From assembly GCA_016706545.1 (NCBI GenBank), contig JADJJK010000041.1, forward strand, positions 26,078-90,077: 64,000 nucleotides of DNA, written 5' to 3'. The DNA comes from Myxococcales bacterium. Its GTDB lineage: Bacteria > Myxococcota_A > Polyangia > Haliangiales > Haliangiaceae. This document shows, piece by piece, positions 26,210-37,649 of the stretch. The position numbers and the translations under genes were made by a program. Within the stretch, counting starts at the first letter, position 1; the number at the start of each line of letters is the position of its first letter. Under the pieces are notes generated by a model. The model searched no databases, was not told where the DNA came from, and saw only the letters and a list, made by a program, of their open reading frames with translations.

Positions 26210-27139
26210 ATGAAGACGGCACTGATATTTCCCGGTCAAGGATCCCAACGGGTGGGGATGGGGCGCGCGCTCGCCGAGCGTGAGCCGCTGGCTCGTCGCA
26301 CCTTCGAAGAAGCGGACGATGCGCTCGGGTTCTCGCTGTCGCGGCTGTGCTTCGACGGGCCGGAGAGCGAGCTTGTGCTCACCGCCAACACCCAGCCCGC
26401 GATCTTGACCACCTCCATCGCGGTGTGGCGGGTGCTGGCGGCGCGCGGGCTGACGTGCGATGTGGCCGCCGGTCACTCGCTGGGAGAGTGGTCCGCCCTG
26501 GTCGCCCTTGGAGCGCTGGAGCTGGCCGACGCGGTCATGCTCACCAACCTGCGCGGCAAGCTGATGCAGGAGGCCGTGCCAGCGGGCGCCGGGGCGATGG
26601 CGGCGCTCCTGGGCCTCTCGCTTCCGGCCGCCGAGGCGCTGTGCGCGGAGGCCAGCGCGCCGGGCGAGCCGGTGGAGCCGGCCAACCTCAACGGCGCCGG
26701 GCAGATCGTGATCTCCGGCGCCGCGGCTGCGGTGGAGCGCGCCATCGAGCGGGCCAAGGCGGCGGGCGCCAAGCGCGCGGTCAAGCTGGCGGTGAGCGCG
26801 CCCTTCCATTGCTCGCTGATGGCGCCGGCTGCCGCTGGCCTCGCCGAGGCGCTGGCCAAGGTGGAGCTGCGGACGCCGCGCGCGCCGCTGGTCGCCAACG
26901 TGACCGCGGCGGTGACGAGCGACCCACAGGAGCTGCGCGAGCTGCTGATCCGTCAGGTCACCGGCACCGTGCGCTGGGAAGAGTCGGTCCAGACCCTCGC
27001 CGCGTTGGGGGTTCGCCGCGGCTTCGAGCTGGGGCCTGGCGCGGTGCTAAAGGGCCTCGTCAAGCGCATCAGCCCAGACCTCGAGGTGACCTCCGTCGGT
27101 GAGCCCGACGAGGTCGACGCGGTCCTCGCGGCGCCGTGA
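26210..27139 (+). CDS. fabD: Malonyl-CoA:ACP transacylase
   Basis: This enzyme loads malonyl groups onto ACP for fatty-acid synthesis. 309 aa. It starts MKTALIFPGQGSQ; the nucleophile is Ser90 in AAGHSLGEWSAL and the partner His200 lies in VSAPFHCSLM; the Gln of FPGQGSQ forms the oxyanion hole. First gene of the fabD-fabG-acpP-fabF cluster. The downstream gap to fabG is 126 bp and contains GAACCGAAGCGAGCCGGCG-like repeats. Confidence 0.95.
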   Translation: MKTALIFPGQGSQRVGMGRALAEREPLARRTFEEADDALGFSLSRLCFDGPESELVLTANTQPAILTTSIAVWRVLAARGLTCDVAAGHSLGEWSALVALGALELADAVMLTNLRGKLMQEAVPAGAGAMAALLGLSLPAAEALCAEASAPGEPVEPANLNGAGQIVISGAAAAVERAIERAKAAGAKRAVKLAVSAPFHCSLMAPAAAGLAEALAKVELRTPRAPLVANVTAAVTSDPQELRELLIRQVTGTVRWEESVQTLAALGVRRGFELGPGAVLKGLVKRISPDLEVTSVGEPDEVDAVLAAP

Positions 27140-27265
27140 CGCGCCGGGCCGGAGCCAACCGGCGCGAACCGAAGCGAGCCGGCGCAAGCCGGCGCGAAAC
27201 CAGACAGTGAAAACGATCGGGCGCGACCTTTCACAACCGTCGGTCAGCCCAGGTAAGGTGCCCTC

Positions 27266-28030
27266 ATGTCGATCGTCGATCAAGCGTTGAGCAATCGCGT
27301 TGCACTCGTCACCGGCGGATCCCGAGGGATCGGCCGCTCGATCGCGCGGGCGTTGGCCCGTCGCGGCGCCAAGGTCATCGTCAACTACACCTCGCGGCCA
27401 GAGTCCGCGGCGGCGGTGGTGGCGGAGATCATCGCCGCCGGCGGCCAGGCGGTGTCCGCCGGGTTCGACGTCAGCAACTCCGCCGGGGTCACCGAGGCCA
27501 TCAAGGCGCTGGGCAAGGAGCACGGCGGGCTGGACATCCTGGTCAACAACGCCGGCGTCGCCATCAACGGCCTCCTGATGCGCTTCTCCGACGAGCAGTG
27601 GGCCAAGACCATGGCCATCAACCTGTCGGGGGCGTTCCACTGCATCCGCGCCGCCACGCCGCTGCTGCTGCGCGCCAAGGAGGCGGGGCGGGTCATCAAC
27701 ATCACCTCGGTGGTGGGCGAGATGGGCAACGGAGGTCAGGCTGCGTACGCCGCGTCCAAGGCGGGGATGATCGGCCTCACGCTGGCCACCGCTCGCGAGC
27801 TGGCGTCGCGCCGCGTCACCGTCAACGCCATCGCGCCCGGCTTCATCGAGACGGACATGACGGCAGATCACCTGCCCGAGGACCAGCGGCAGAAGCTCCT
27901 GGCCGACATCCCGCTGGGCCGCATCGGCGGCGCCGACGAGATCGGCGACGCCGCGGCCTTCCTGGCCGGACCAGAGGCCGCCTATATCACCGGTCAGGTG
28001 CTGCGCGTCAACGGCGGGATGTTGATGTAG
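27266..28030 (+). CDS. fabG: 3-oxoacyl-ACP reductase
   Basis: NADPH-dependent short-chain reductase of fatty-acid elongation. 254 aa. Cofactor motif TGGSRGIG at 16-23, NNAG at 94-97, catalytic Ser148, Tyr161 and Lys165 (YAASK), with Asn119. The C-terminal motif RVNGGMLM is typical. ATG at 27266 with an AGGTAAGG site. Followed by acpP. Confidence 0.95.
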   Translation: MSIVDQALSNRVALVTGGSRGIGRSIARALARRGAKVIVNYTSRPESAAAVVAEIIAAGGQAVSAGFDVSNSAGVTEAIKALGKEHGGLDILVNNAGVAINGLLMRFSDEQWAKTMAINLSGAFHCIRAATPLLLRAKEAGRVINITSVVGEMGNGGQAAYAASKAGMIGLTLATARELASRRVTVNAIAPGFIETDMTADHLPEDQRQKLLADIPLGRIGGADEIGDAAAFLAGPEAAYITGQVLRVNGGMLM

Positions 28031-28113
28031 CGCCCGGCCGGGTGTTGCTGCGGCCGGCGGATTGGACTACAAGCAGACCAGCCGGCGCACGCCGCGGTTT
28101 GAAAGGAACACCA

Positions 28114-28356
28114 ATGTCTCCAGACGAGATCGAGAGCAAGGTCAAGGAAATCATCTGCAATCAGCTCGAGGTCAGCCCGGCCCAGCTCAAGCCGGAGTCC
28201 TCGTTCACCGACGACCTCAAGGCGGACTCGCTCGCCGTCGTCGAGCTCGTGCTCGCGTTCGAGCAGGAGTTCAAGATCACGATCCCGGAAGAGGACACCG
28301 AGCAGATCAAGACGGTCAAGGACGCCGTCGGCTACATCAAAAGCCAGCTCAAGTAA
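28114..28356 (+). CDS. acpP: Acyl carrier protein
   Basis: An 80-aa acidic four-helix carrier. The 4'-phosphopantetheine attachment site is Ser39 in KADSLAVVELV (the usual DSLDTVEL varies here). It starts MSPDEIESKVKEIICNQLEV, with a GAAAGGA site. It lies between fabG and fabF as in many bacteria. Confidence 0.96.
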   Translation: MSPDEIESKVKEIICNQLEVSPAQLKPESSFTDDLKADSLAVVELVLAFEQEFKITIPEEDTEQIKTVKDAVGYIKSQLK

Positions 28357-28397
28357 CCGCCACCCGGCGGTCCTGCCCCCCGCGCTCTGGAGATGCC

Positions 28398-29651
28398 ATG
28401 CGTCGCGTCGTCGTCACCGGCATAGGCCTCGTCACGCCTATCGGAAACTCGCTCGAGTCCACCTGGACCAACTTGCTGGCCGGGAAAAGTGGCGCGGCGC
28501 CGATCACCCTGTTTGATACCAGTCAGTTTGCGACCAAGTTTGGTTGCGAGGTGAAGGGCTTCGAAGGGGAGCAGTGGTTCGACAAGCGCGAACTCAAGCA
28601 CCTCGATCGCTTTCTGCAATTCGGCGTCGCTGCGGCGCTGATGGCGGTGCGTGACGCGGGCTACGAGGATGGCAAGGCGCCAGCGGCGGAGGCGGATCGG
28701 TGGGGCGTGTACCTCGGCGCTGGCCTGGGTGGCCTGCGGACCATCGAGGACACGCTGCTCTCGACCAAGGCCAAGGGGCCGCGGTACGGCATCTCGCCGT
28801 ACTTCGTCACCGACATCATCATCAACGAGCTGCCTGGCATGGTGTCCATCCGCACCGGCGCCACCGGGCCCAACTTCTCTCACGTCTCAGCCTGCGCCAC
28901 CGGGGCCCACTCCGTGGGTGAGGCCATGCGCGCCATCCGTCACGACTATGCCGACGTGATGGTGGCCGGCGGCGCCGAGGCGACGATCTCGATCCTTGGC
29001 GTCGGCGGCTTCAACTCGATGCGCGCCATGTCGACCCGCAACGACGAGCCCGAGCGCGCCAGCCGCCCCTTCGACAAGGACCGCGACGGGTTCGTCATCG
29101 GAGAGGGCTCCGGCGTGCTGCTGCTCGAGGAGCTCGAGCACGCCAAGCGGCGCGGCGCTCGCATCTATTGCGAGCTGGCGGGCTACGCGGCGAACTCGGA
29201 CGCCCATCACGTGGCGGCGCCGGCGCCGGAGCACCGCGGCGCCCAGGCTTGCTTCCGGCTGGCCTTGCGGGACGCCAAGCTGGACTTGTCCAGCATCGGC
29301 TACATCAACGCGCACGGCACCTCGACGGACTTGAACGACAAGCACGAGAGCCTGGCGGTCAAGGCGGTGTTCGGCGAGCACGCGCGCAAGCTGGCGATGT
29401 CGTCCACCAAGTCGATGACCGGGCATACGCTGGGCGCGGCGGGCGGCATCGAGGCGGGGATCACCGCGCTGGTGCTGGCGCGCGGCGTGTTGCCGCCCAC
29501 CATCAACTACGAGACGCCGGACCCCGACTGCGACCTCGACTACGTCCCCAACGTCGCCCGCGAAGCGCAGGTGGAGGCGGCGATGTCCAACAGCTTTGGC
29601 TTTGGCGGCACCAACGCGGCGATGATCATGCGCCGGTACCGAGGAGACTAG
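28398..29651 (+). CDS. fabF: Beta-ketoacyl-ACP synthase II
   Basis: Condensing enzyme of fatty-acid elongation, 417 aa. The Cys-His-His triad is Cys166 (VSACATGAHS), His306 (NAHGTST) and His343 (MTGHTLGAAGG), with the final motif NSFGFGGTNAA. The start at 28398 (MRRVVVTGIGLVTP) is fixed by homology and a CTGGAG site; the frame extends upstream only as acpP shadow. Immediately followed by rpiB. Confidence 0.96.
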   Translation: MRRVVVTGIGLVTPIGNSLESTWTNLLAGKSGAAPITLFDTSQFATKFGCEVKGFEGEQWFDKRELKHLDRFLQFGVAAALMAVRDAGYEDGKAPAAEADRWGVYLGAGLGGLRTIEDTLLSTKAKGPRYGISPYFVTDIIINELPGMVSIRTGATGPNFSHVSACATGAHSVGEAMRAIRHDYADVMVAGGAEATISILGVGGFNSMRAMSTRNDEPERASRPFDKDRDGFVIGEGSGVLLLEELEHAKRRGARIYCELAGYAANSDAHHVAAPAPEHRGAQACFRLALRDAKLDLSSIGYINAHGTSTDLNDKHESLAVKAVFGEHARKLAMSSTKSMTGHTLGAAGGIEAGITALVLARGVLPPTINYETPDPDCDLDYVPNVAREAQVEAAMSNSFGFGGTNAAMIMRRYRGD

Positions 29652-29654
29652 CGC

Positions 29655-30101
29655 GTGGCCCGCTGGTTTGTCGGCTGCGACCACGCCGGGCTCGCGCTCA
29701 AACGCCAGCTCCTGGCGGTGCTGGTCAAGTGGGGCGATGAGGTGGAAGATCTGGGCACCAACGACGAGAGCAGCGTGGACTACCCCGCGTATGGCGCGGA
29801 GGTCGGCAAGCGCGTCGCCTCTCATCCTGGCACCAAGGGCCTGGTGGTCTGCGGCAGCGGCATCGGCATCAGCATCGCCGCCAACAAGGTGCCGGGGGTG
29901 CGGGCAGCCCTGGTGCAGGACCCGTACTCGGCGCAGATGGCGCGCGCGCACAACGACTGCAATGTCATCGCGCTGGGCGGTCGGACGATCGGCGCAGGCA
30001 TGGCGGAGGCCGCGCTCCGCGCCTTTCGCGACACGCCCTTCGAGGGCGGACGCCACCAGCGTCGCGTCGATCAGCTCGCAGAGCTGGACCGCCTGAAGTA
30101 G
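29655..30101 (+). CDS. rpiB: Ribose-5-phosphate isomerase B
   Basis: Interconverts ribose 5-phosphate and ribulose 5-phosphate. 148 aa. The family motif CGSGIGISIAANK is at 66-78 with catalytic Cys66; His10 (GCDHAG) and His99 are the other expected residues. GTG start three bases after the fabF stop, with a GAGGAG site overlapping the fabF end, so it is part of the fab operon. Confidence 0.94.
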   Translation: MARWFVGCDHAGLALKRQLLAVLVKWGDEVEDLGTNDESSVDYPAYGAEVGKRVASHPGTKGLVVCGSGIGISIAANKVPGVRAALVQDPYSAQMARAHNDCNVIALGGRTIGAGMAEAALRAFRDTPFEGGRHQRRVDQLAELDRLK

Positions 30102-30121
30102 CAGTCGCCGTAACAGGCGGC

Positions 30122-30211
30122 GTCACGGCAGGGCAGGCCACGTGACCAGCAAACGTCTCCTGCGGCGCCACGGCAGGCAGTCGGGGTCACGGCGGGGCAG
30201 GCGGAGTGACC
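30122..30211. repeat. Two 26-bp direct repeats, each a potential hairpin
   Basis: Segments at 30122-30147 and 30186-30211 share about 85% identity and each begins GTCAC and ends GTGACC, so each can fold. They lie between convergent rpiB and the lipoprotein gene and may act as terminators. Confidence 0.55.
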
Positions 30212-30236
30212 GCGGCGCGGTAGCCCTTGGTAGAGT

Positions 30237-30884
30237 TCAGGGCAGGATCGTGTCGAGCATGACCGTCACGCCCTCGGCAGGGATCGTGACCTTCTGCAGC
30301 CCGGTGAGGTCTCCGGCCTGCTTGGAGAGCGCGTCGCTGTCTTGGTCGTAGCGGACCGAGACGACGATGTCGCCAGCGAACTGGGTCCCCGCGATCATCT
30401 GATCCGCCTCGGTGAGCTGGAACGCCAGCTCCTGGCCCACGCTTGGCCATTCGAGCCGGGTCACCGCCAACGGCGCCCCAGCCACCGGCTGGCCGCTGGG
30501 GTCGGCCTTCTTGGCCACCACGAACACCGCGGTCCCGGGCTTGACCTTGTCCTTTAGCCCCGGCGCAGTCTTGATGGAGCCGCGGACGAACTTGCTCGGG
30601 TCCACCGGGCGGTTCGGATCGGGACCTTGCAGCCCCATCTTGGTGACGTCGACGCCGCCGCCACCGCCACCCGTCATGTCCACGCCCGCGTGGGGGTCGT
30701 TCATGTCGACGCCAGCGTGCGGGTTGGCAGCAGCGGAGGCGCCAGCGGGGCCGGTCATGGCGGCGGCAGAGCCGGCGGCTCCTTCGCTCCAGTTCTGGGC
30801 TGGGGGGAGCCCGGCGGCCTGGTGCTTGCGCTCGCAGCCGAGCAGGGCGCAGGCGATGAGACACAGCGAAGTGATACGCAACAT
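30237..30884 (-). CDS. Lipoprotein with CcmI/CycH C-terminal-like domain
   Basis: A 215-aa lipoprotein: MLRITSLCLIACALLGC with Cys17 lipidated. Residues about 35-75 are low complexity (PHAGVDMNDPHAGVDMT repeat, poly-Gly). The last ~110 residues (KPGTAVFVVAKKADPSGQPV, GAPLAVTRLEWPSVGQELAF, GDIVVSVRYDQDSDA) resemble the C-terminal periplasmic domain of CcmI/CycH, which binds apocytochrome c in cytochrome maturation. No other ccm gene is in the window. The domain call is by pattern, moderately sure. Confidence 0.7.
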   Translation of the reverse strand: MLRITSLCLIACALLGCERKHQAAGLPPAQNWSEGAAGSAAAMTGPAGASAAANPHAGVDMNDPHAGVDMTGGGGGGVDVTKMGLQGPDPNRPVDPSKFVRGSIKTAPGLKDKVKPGTAVFVVAKKADPSGQPVAGAPLAVTRLEWPSVGQELAFQLTEADQMIAGTQFAGDIVVSVRYDQDSDALSKQAGDLTGLQKVTIPAEGVTVMLDTILP

Positions 30885-31036
30885 GCGACGGACTGTAGCA
30901 GCTCCAGTCACCTGTCGAGCACTTCGACGCACGTCGCAGGTGCGGTGTCAGCAGGGGCCAGCGCTGTGAGGGACCTGGCGCACCAGGGAGGCAAGCCTTT
31001 GGGGCGGCCGCGCGCCCGTGGTATACGTGCGCAGCG

Positions 31037-31294
31037 ATGCCGGACTACTCCAAGTTGCATGATCTCATCAGCCACCGCGTCACCATCGAGTACGACACCG
31101 GGGCGCGCGTCACCGGGTACCTCGAGTCTTGCCAGCCCTCGACGGGGCCGGTGGAGTTCATCACCCTGTCGGAGGCCAAGCTCGTCGATTCCAAGGGGCG
31201 GCTCATGCGCGAGACCGGCCAGCTCGTCCTTTGCCCCAACGTGCTCACGGGCATCGCCCTCGACGAGGGTCCGCGCGGTCGCGACGTCCGGTAG
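31037..31294 (+). CDS. Small Sm-like protein, unknown function
   Basis: An 85-aa protein: MPDYSKLHDLISHRVTIEYD, then TGARVTGYLESC, EFITLSEAKLVD and a C-terminal LVLCPNVLTGIALDE. The alternation of short strands, with a G-x-L/V turn in strand 2, recalls the Sm/LSm fold, but this is only a visual impression. It is flanked by the divergent lipoprotein gene and the lower-GC module. Confidence 0.55.
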   Translation: MPDYSKLHDLISHRVTIEYDTGARVTGYLESCQPSTGPVEFITLSEAKLVDSKGRLMRETGQLVLCPNVLTGIALDEGPRGRDVR

Positions 31295-31367
31295 CCGGCG
31301 GTCCTTGCTAGGGACCTCGGATGAGGGGCTCATGTTCCAGGGCACTAGCACGTGATATCTTGACCTC

Positions 31368-31727
31368 ATGGCGATCGCCTGGAACCAGAGCCAGCGACTG
31401 CTGGTGGAACGCGCGCTGGCTGACTATCCAGTTAGCAGCGGTCGGTGCGAGTCCGCCGCTTGGGCCATCTTGCCGGCCTGCCGGGAGCAAGACTCGGGCT
31501 CGGTCGTGTGGCGGTTATCGCCGACTGAAGGGCGCTATCTTTCACCAAAGGCCGAGGTGGGCGGACCGTGGTATCACCACGTCACAGTCGAGCTGCTAGC
31601 CCACTGCGTGGACTCCCTGACCGGAGCGGATGGTACAAGTCGGTCGTCGTACCTCGAAGAGCACTGGCAATACCCTGACGCAATCTCCTGGAACCTTGAG
31701 GAGGAACCTCCCGATGAGCCCTGGTGA
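31368..31727 (+). CDS. Unknown protein, first gene of lower-GC module
   Basis: A 119-aa protein without a recognised family. GRCESAAWAI (with a Cys) and GPWYHHVTVELL (with a His pair) could form a Cys-His site as in small papain-fold effectors, but this is speculative. Codon use is clearly less GC-biased than in the neighbours. Its 3' end overlaps the next gene by 14 bp. Confidence 0.6.
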   Translation: MAIAWNQSQRLLVERALADYPVSSGRCESAAWAILPACREQDSGSVVWRLSPTEGRYLSPKAEVGGPWYHHVTVELLAHCVDSLTGADGTSRSSYLEEHWQYPDAISWNLEEEPPDEPW

Positions 31728-32202
31728 AAGCCGATTGCTGCAGTTTGTCGAGGCACGCCTGGAGAGCATGCTGTGTCGGCCCGCCGCTTGGGGCTCTCTG
31801 GAATCCGTGGAAGACCAGATCTTGCAGCTTCTGGAGCTGAGGCGCTTCGTCCTTGATCCTCGAGCGGATCCTCAGGTAAGCGCGTCCAATACTCAGCCCT
31901 TGATGCGTCGATATACCCGCTACATCTCCTGCGTGCTTCCGGAGGCTACTGCGGCGCCTCTCTCTCTCCAGCTGACAGCACGGGGGCGCGCTGAGGAGTT
32001 CTCCGCGCTGATGCGCCAGTTCGTGCAGAGAGACCTAACCGAGGTCGTGGCCGAGCTGGGCGTGAGTGGCGAAGAGACGCTGCCCGCAGATCGCCTGGAG
32101 GTCACGGCGCGAGTCCTTGAAGGCCTGGGGCATGCGGTGCGCGTTCGGCGGCCGCAGGAGGTCCCTACGGCATTGAAGTTTCCCGATCGGAAGGCGAGCT
32201 GA
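31714..32202 (+). CDS. Unknown protein, second gene of lower-GC module
   Basis: A 162-aa mostly helical protein: MSPGESRLLQFVEARLESML, then helices with LEVTARVLEGLGHAVRVRR. No family recognised. The ATG at 31714 has a strong GAGGAGG site at 31698-31704 and lies inside the end of the first gene, so the two are coupled; the frame upstream to 31630 is shadow. It abuts the third gene as TGATG. Confidence 0.6.
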   Translation: MSPGESRLLQFVEARLESMLCRPAAWGSLESVEDQILQLLELRRFVLDPRADPQVSASNTQPLMRRYTRYISCVLPEATAAPLSLQLTARGRAEEFSALMRQFVQRDLTEVVAELGVSGEETLPADRLEVTARVLEGLGHAVRVRRPQEVPTALKFPDRKAS

Positions 32203-32807
32203 TGGCGAGCACGAGGGGACAGGCGCAGGTCGCGTTCCTTTCGTCGGTGAAAGCCAGCGGTGGAAAGATCGCTGGCGCGCGGTTTTCCTTGCAGCGAGGG
32301 CCACTCAAGTTTATCGAGCCGACGTACTGGTTGACGCTGGATCAGGCAGGCGGTCGTTCTCTGCAAGAACTCCCGTGGACGTCGGAGCTGGAAGAGTATC
32401 TGCTCTTTCAGCTCGGGCTGAAGATGGATGCTGAGGACGACGAGAGCCAGCGCTTCGCTGCGATCTTGCTGAACAATCTCCGCAAGGCGGAGTCGATTCA
32501 TGGGAAGGACTATGCGCGCGCGGTGCTCGTCGAGGTGCTGCGAGCCAAGCCGGGGTACGATCTGGCCGATCTGCTGGACCGCGCCGCTACTCCAAGACCG
32601 AGTTCCGGCAGCGAGCACTATCGCGACTGCAGGACCTTCCTCGAGCATTCGGTCGATGGTCTTCGCGACTCTGCACAGCTGAACCTGGAGTACGGCCCCG
32701 ACGAGGCCAGTCGTCTCATGGAGGCAGCTTTGCGGATCACCCTTGACGAGGCTTTCCACATCTCCACCGCAGACCTGCTGTTCCCTCGTCAAGACGCGCG
32801 AGGGTAG
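32202..32807 (+). CDS. Unknown protein, third gene of lower-GC module
   Basis: A 201-aa protein, not recognised. It begins MASTRGQAQVAFLSSVKASG; the middle contains LEEYLLFQLGLKMDAEDDES and a helical C-terminal half (ASRLMEAALRITLDEAFHIS). The ATG shares its A with the TGA of the second gene (TGATG). It converges on hutI with a 15-bp gap. Confidence 0.6.
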   Translation: MASTRGQAQVAFLSSVKASGGKIAGARFSLQRGPLKFIEPTYWLTLDQAGGRSLQELPWTSELEEYLLFQLGLKMDAEDDESQRFAAILLNNLRKAESIHGKDYARAVLVEVLRAKPGYDLADLLDRAATPRPSSGSEHYRDCRTFLEHSVDGLRDSAQLNLEYGPDEASRLMEAALRITLDEAFHISTADLLFPRQDARG

Positions 32808-32822
32808 GCGCCGACGGAGCGG

Positions 32823-34036
32823 CTACGGCGCGAGCTTGACGCCAGCGGTCCACACCTCGGCGGCGAGGTTGGCGCCGACGCGGTAGGGGATGGCGGCTGG
32901 CTCGGCGGTGTCCCAGACGACGAAGTCGGCGCGCGCGCCGGGGCGCAGCACGCCCACATCCTCGCGGCGCAGCGCAAGCGCGGCGTTGCGCGTGACGCCA
33001 AGCCACGTCTCCTCGACGGTCAGGCCGTAGTGGGTGGCGGCCAGCCACATCGGCACCGCCAGCCCTTCGGCCCAGCTCGTGCCGGGGTTCCAGTCCGACG
33101 CCACCGCCATGGGCACGCGGCGACGGCGCAGGGCGGCGACCGGCGGCGGGGTCTGTCGGAGCTGCACGCACGAGGTCGGGATCATCACCGCGACGACCCC
33201 GGCGGCCGCGAGGCCCGCTATGTCTGCCTCTCCGATCTGCTCGAGGTGATCGGCGGACCAGCCGCCTAGCTCGGCGAGCAGCGCGGCGCCGCCGACGTCT
33301 GCGAACTGGCCGACGTGGGCGCGCACCCCCAGGCCCGCGGCGCAGGCCGCCGCGAGGATGGCGCGGGTCTCGTCGAGGCTGAACGCGCCTTCGTCGCAGT
33401 ACACGTCCACCGACGAGGCGAGGGCGGCCTCGGCGACGCGCGGCACGAGCTGCGCGGCGAACTGCGCCACCCAGGCGGCCCGCGCCGCTGGCTCGCGGTG
33501 CTCCGCCGGCACCACGTGCGCGAGCAGCGTGGGGCAAAGGCTCACCGGGAGCTGCGCCTGCGCCGCGGCGATGGCGCGCAGCAGCCGCTCCTCGCCGGCC
33601 AAGGTCAGATCGTAGCCGCTCTTGGCCTCGATCGTGGTGACCCCCAGCGCGGCCAGCCGGCGGGCGCGGTTCACGATCACCTCCACCAGCTCGTCGAAGC
33701 TGGCGCCGCGGGTGGCGGCCACCGTGGAGGCGATGCCGCCGCCGGCCGCGGCGATCTCCTGGTAGCTGGCGCCGCGCGCGCGCATCGCGAACTCGCCGGC
33801 GCGGTCGCCCAGAAACGGCAGATGCGTGTGGCAATCGATGAGGCCGGGGGTCAGCAAGCGTCCGCCCAGATCGATCACCTGCATGGGCGCGCTGCGCGGC
33901 CGGTGCGCGCCCACGGACTGGATCTTGCCCTCGGCGACCACCAGGTACCCGTCGTCGATGATGCCCAGCGGCGCCTCGGGGGGGCCGTCACAGGTCATCA
34001 CCCGCCCGTTGGCAAACAAGACCGGCGAGCGCGCCA

Positions 34037-34037
<1 letters not shown>
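32823..34037 (-). CDS. hutI: Imidazolonepropionase
   Basis: Third enzyme of histidine degradation, converting imidazolone propionate to formiminoglutamate. 404 aa amidohydrolase. Metal ligands His70 and His72 in GLIDCHTHLPF, plus RAHVGQFAD and the Asp of VASDWNPGTS. Start GTG at 34037 shares a base with the hutU stop (TAGTG), so translation is coupled to hutU. The same frame runs on into hutU only because of the hutU frameshift. Confidence 0.94.
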
Positions 34038-35696
<1,659 letters not shown>

Positions 35697-35925
35697 GAGC
35701 GCGCGCAGCATAGCAGCTTGCGAGCAGGGCCGCGTCGTTGGCGCCGCCGGGCAAGGCTGACGCGGCGAGGTGCTCCGCCGCGGTGCGGCGAGCCAGGGCC
35801 AGCGCGGCCGGAGCGACGTGAGCGCGACGTGTGCGCGGGTGCAGCGACGTGGACGCGAGGCGGCAAAGGACACGGCGCAGATCCTCCAACTTGACCTGGA
35901 CATCAGGCGCGTCTACACCAGCGCG

Positions 35926-37482
<1,557 letters not shown>

Positions 37483-37590
37483 GGTGAGGGATCGCTTGGG
37501 CTCGCTGGGGGCACGTGACACCGGTAGGAGTCCAGCAACGCCAGGTAGCGTGCGATGCCAAAAAAACGTCGGGTTTCCCAAGGTAACGTC

Positions 37591-37614
37591 GTGAAAACAA
37601 CCGGCCTGAATTGA
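37591..37614 (+). other. Possible 7-codon leader ORF
   Basis: GTG AAA ACA ACC GGC CTG AAT TGA with an AAGGT site about 8 bp upstream, directly before a terminator-like hairpin and the giant TPR gene. It could be a leader peptide or the true N-terminus of the TPR protein if a base is missing. Confidence 0.3.
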
Positions 37615-37616
37615 CA

Positions 37617-37644
37617 CGATCGCATCTTCGAGGCGATCGTTTTT
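37617..37644 (+). terminator. Intrinsic terminator-like hairpin
   Basis: CGATCGC (37617-37623), 9-base loop, GCGATCG (37633-37639), then TTTTT (37640-37644). It lies 135 bp after hutH and immediately before the giant TPR gene, so it is either the hutH terminator or an attenuator for the TPR operon. Confidence 0.65.
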
Positions 37645-37649
37645 CCCCC

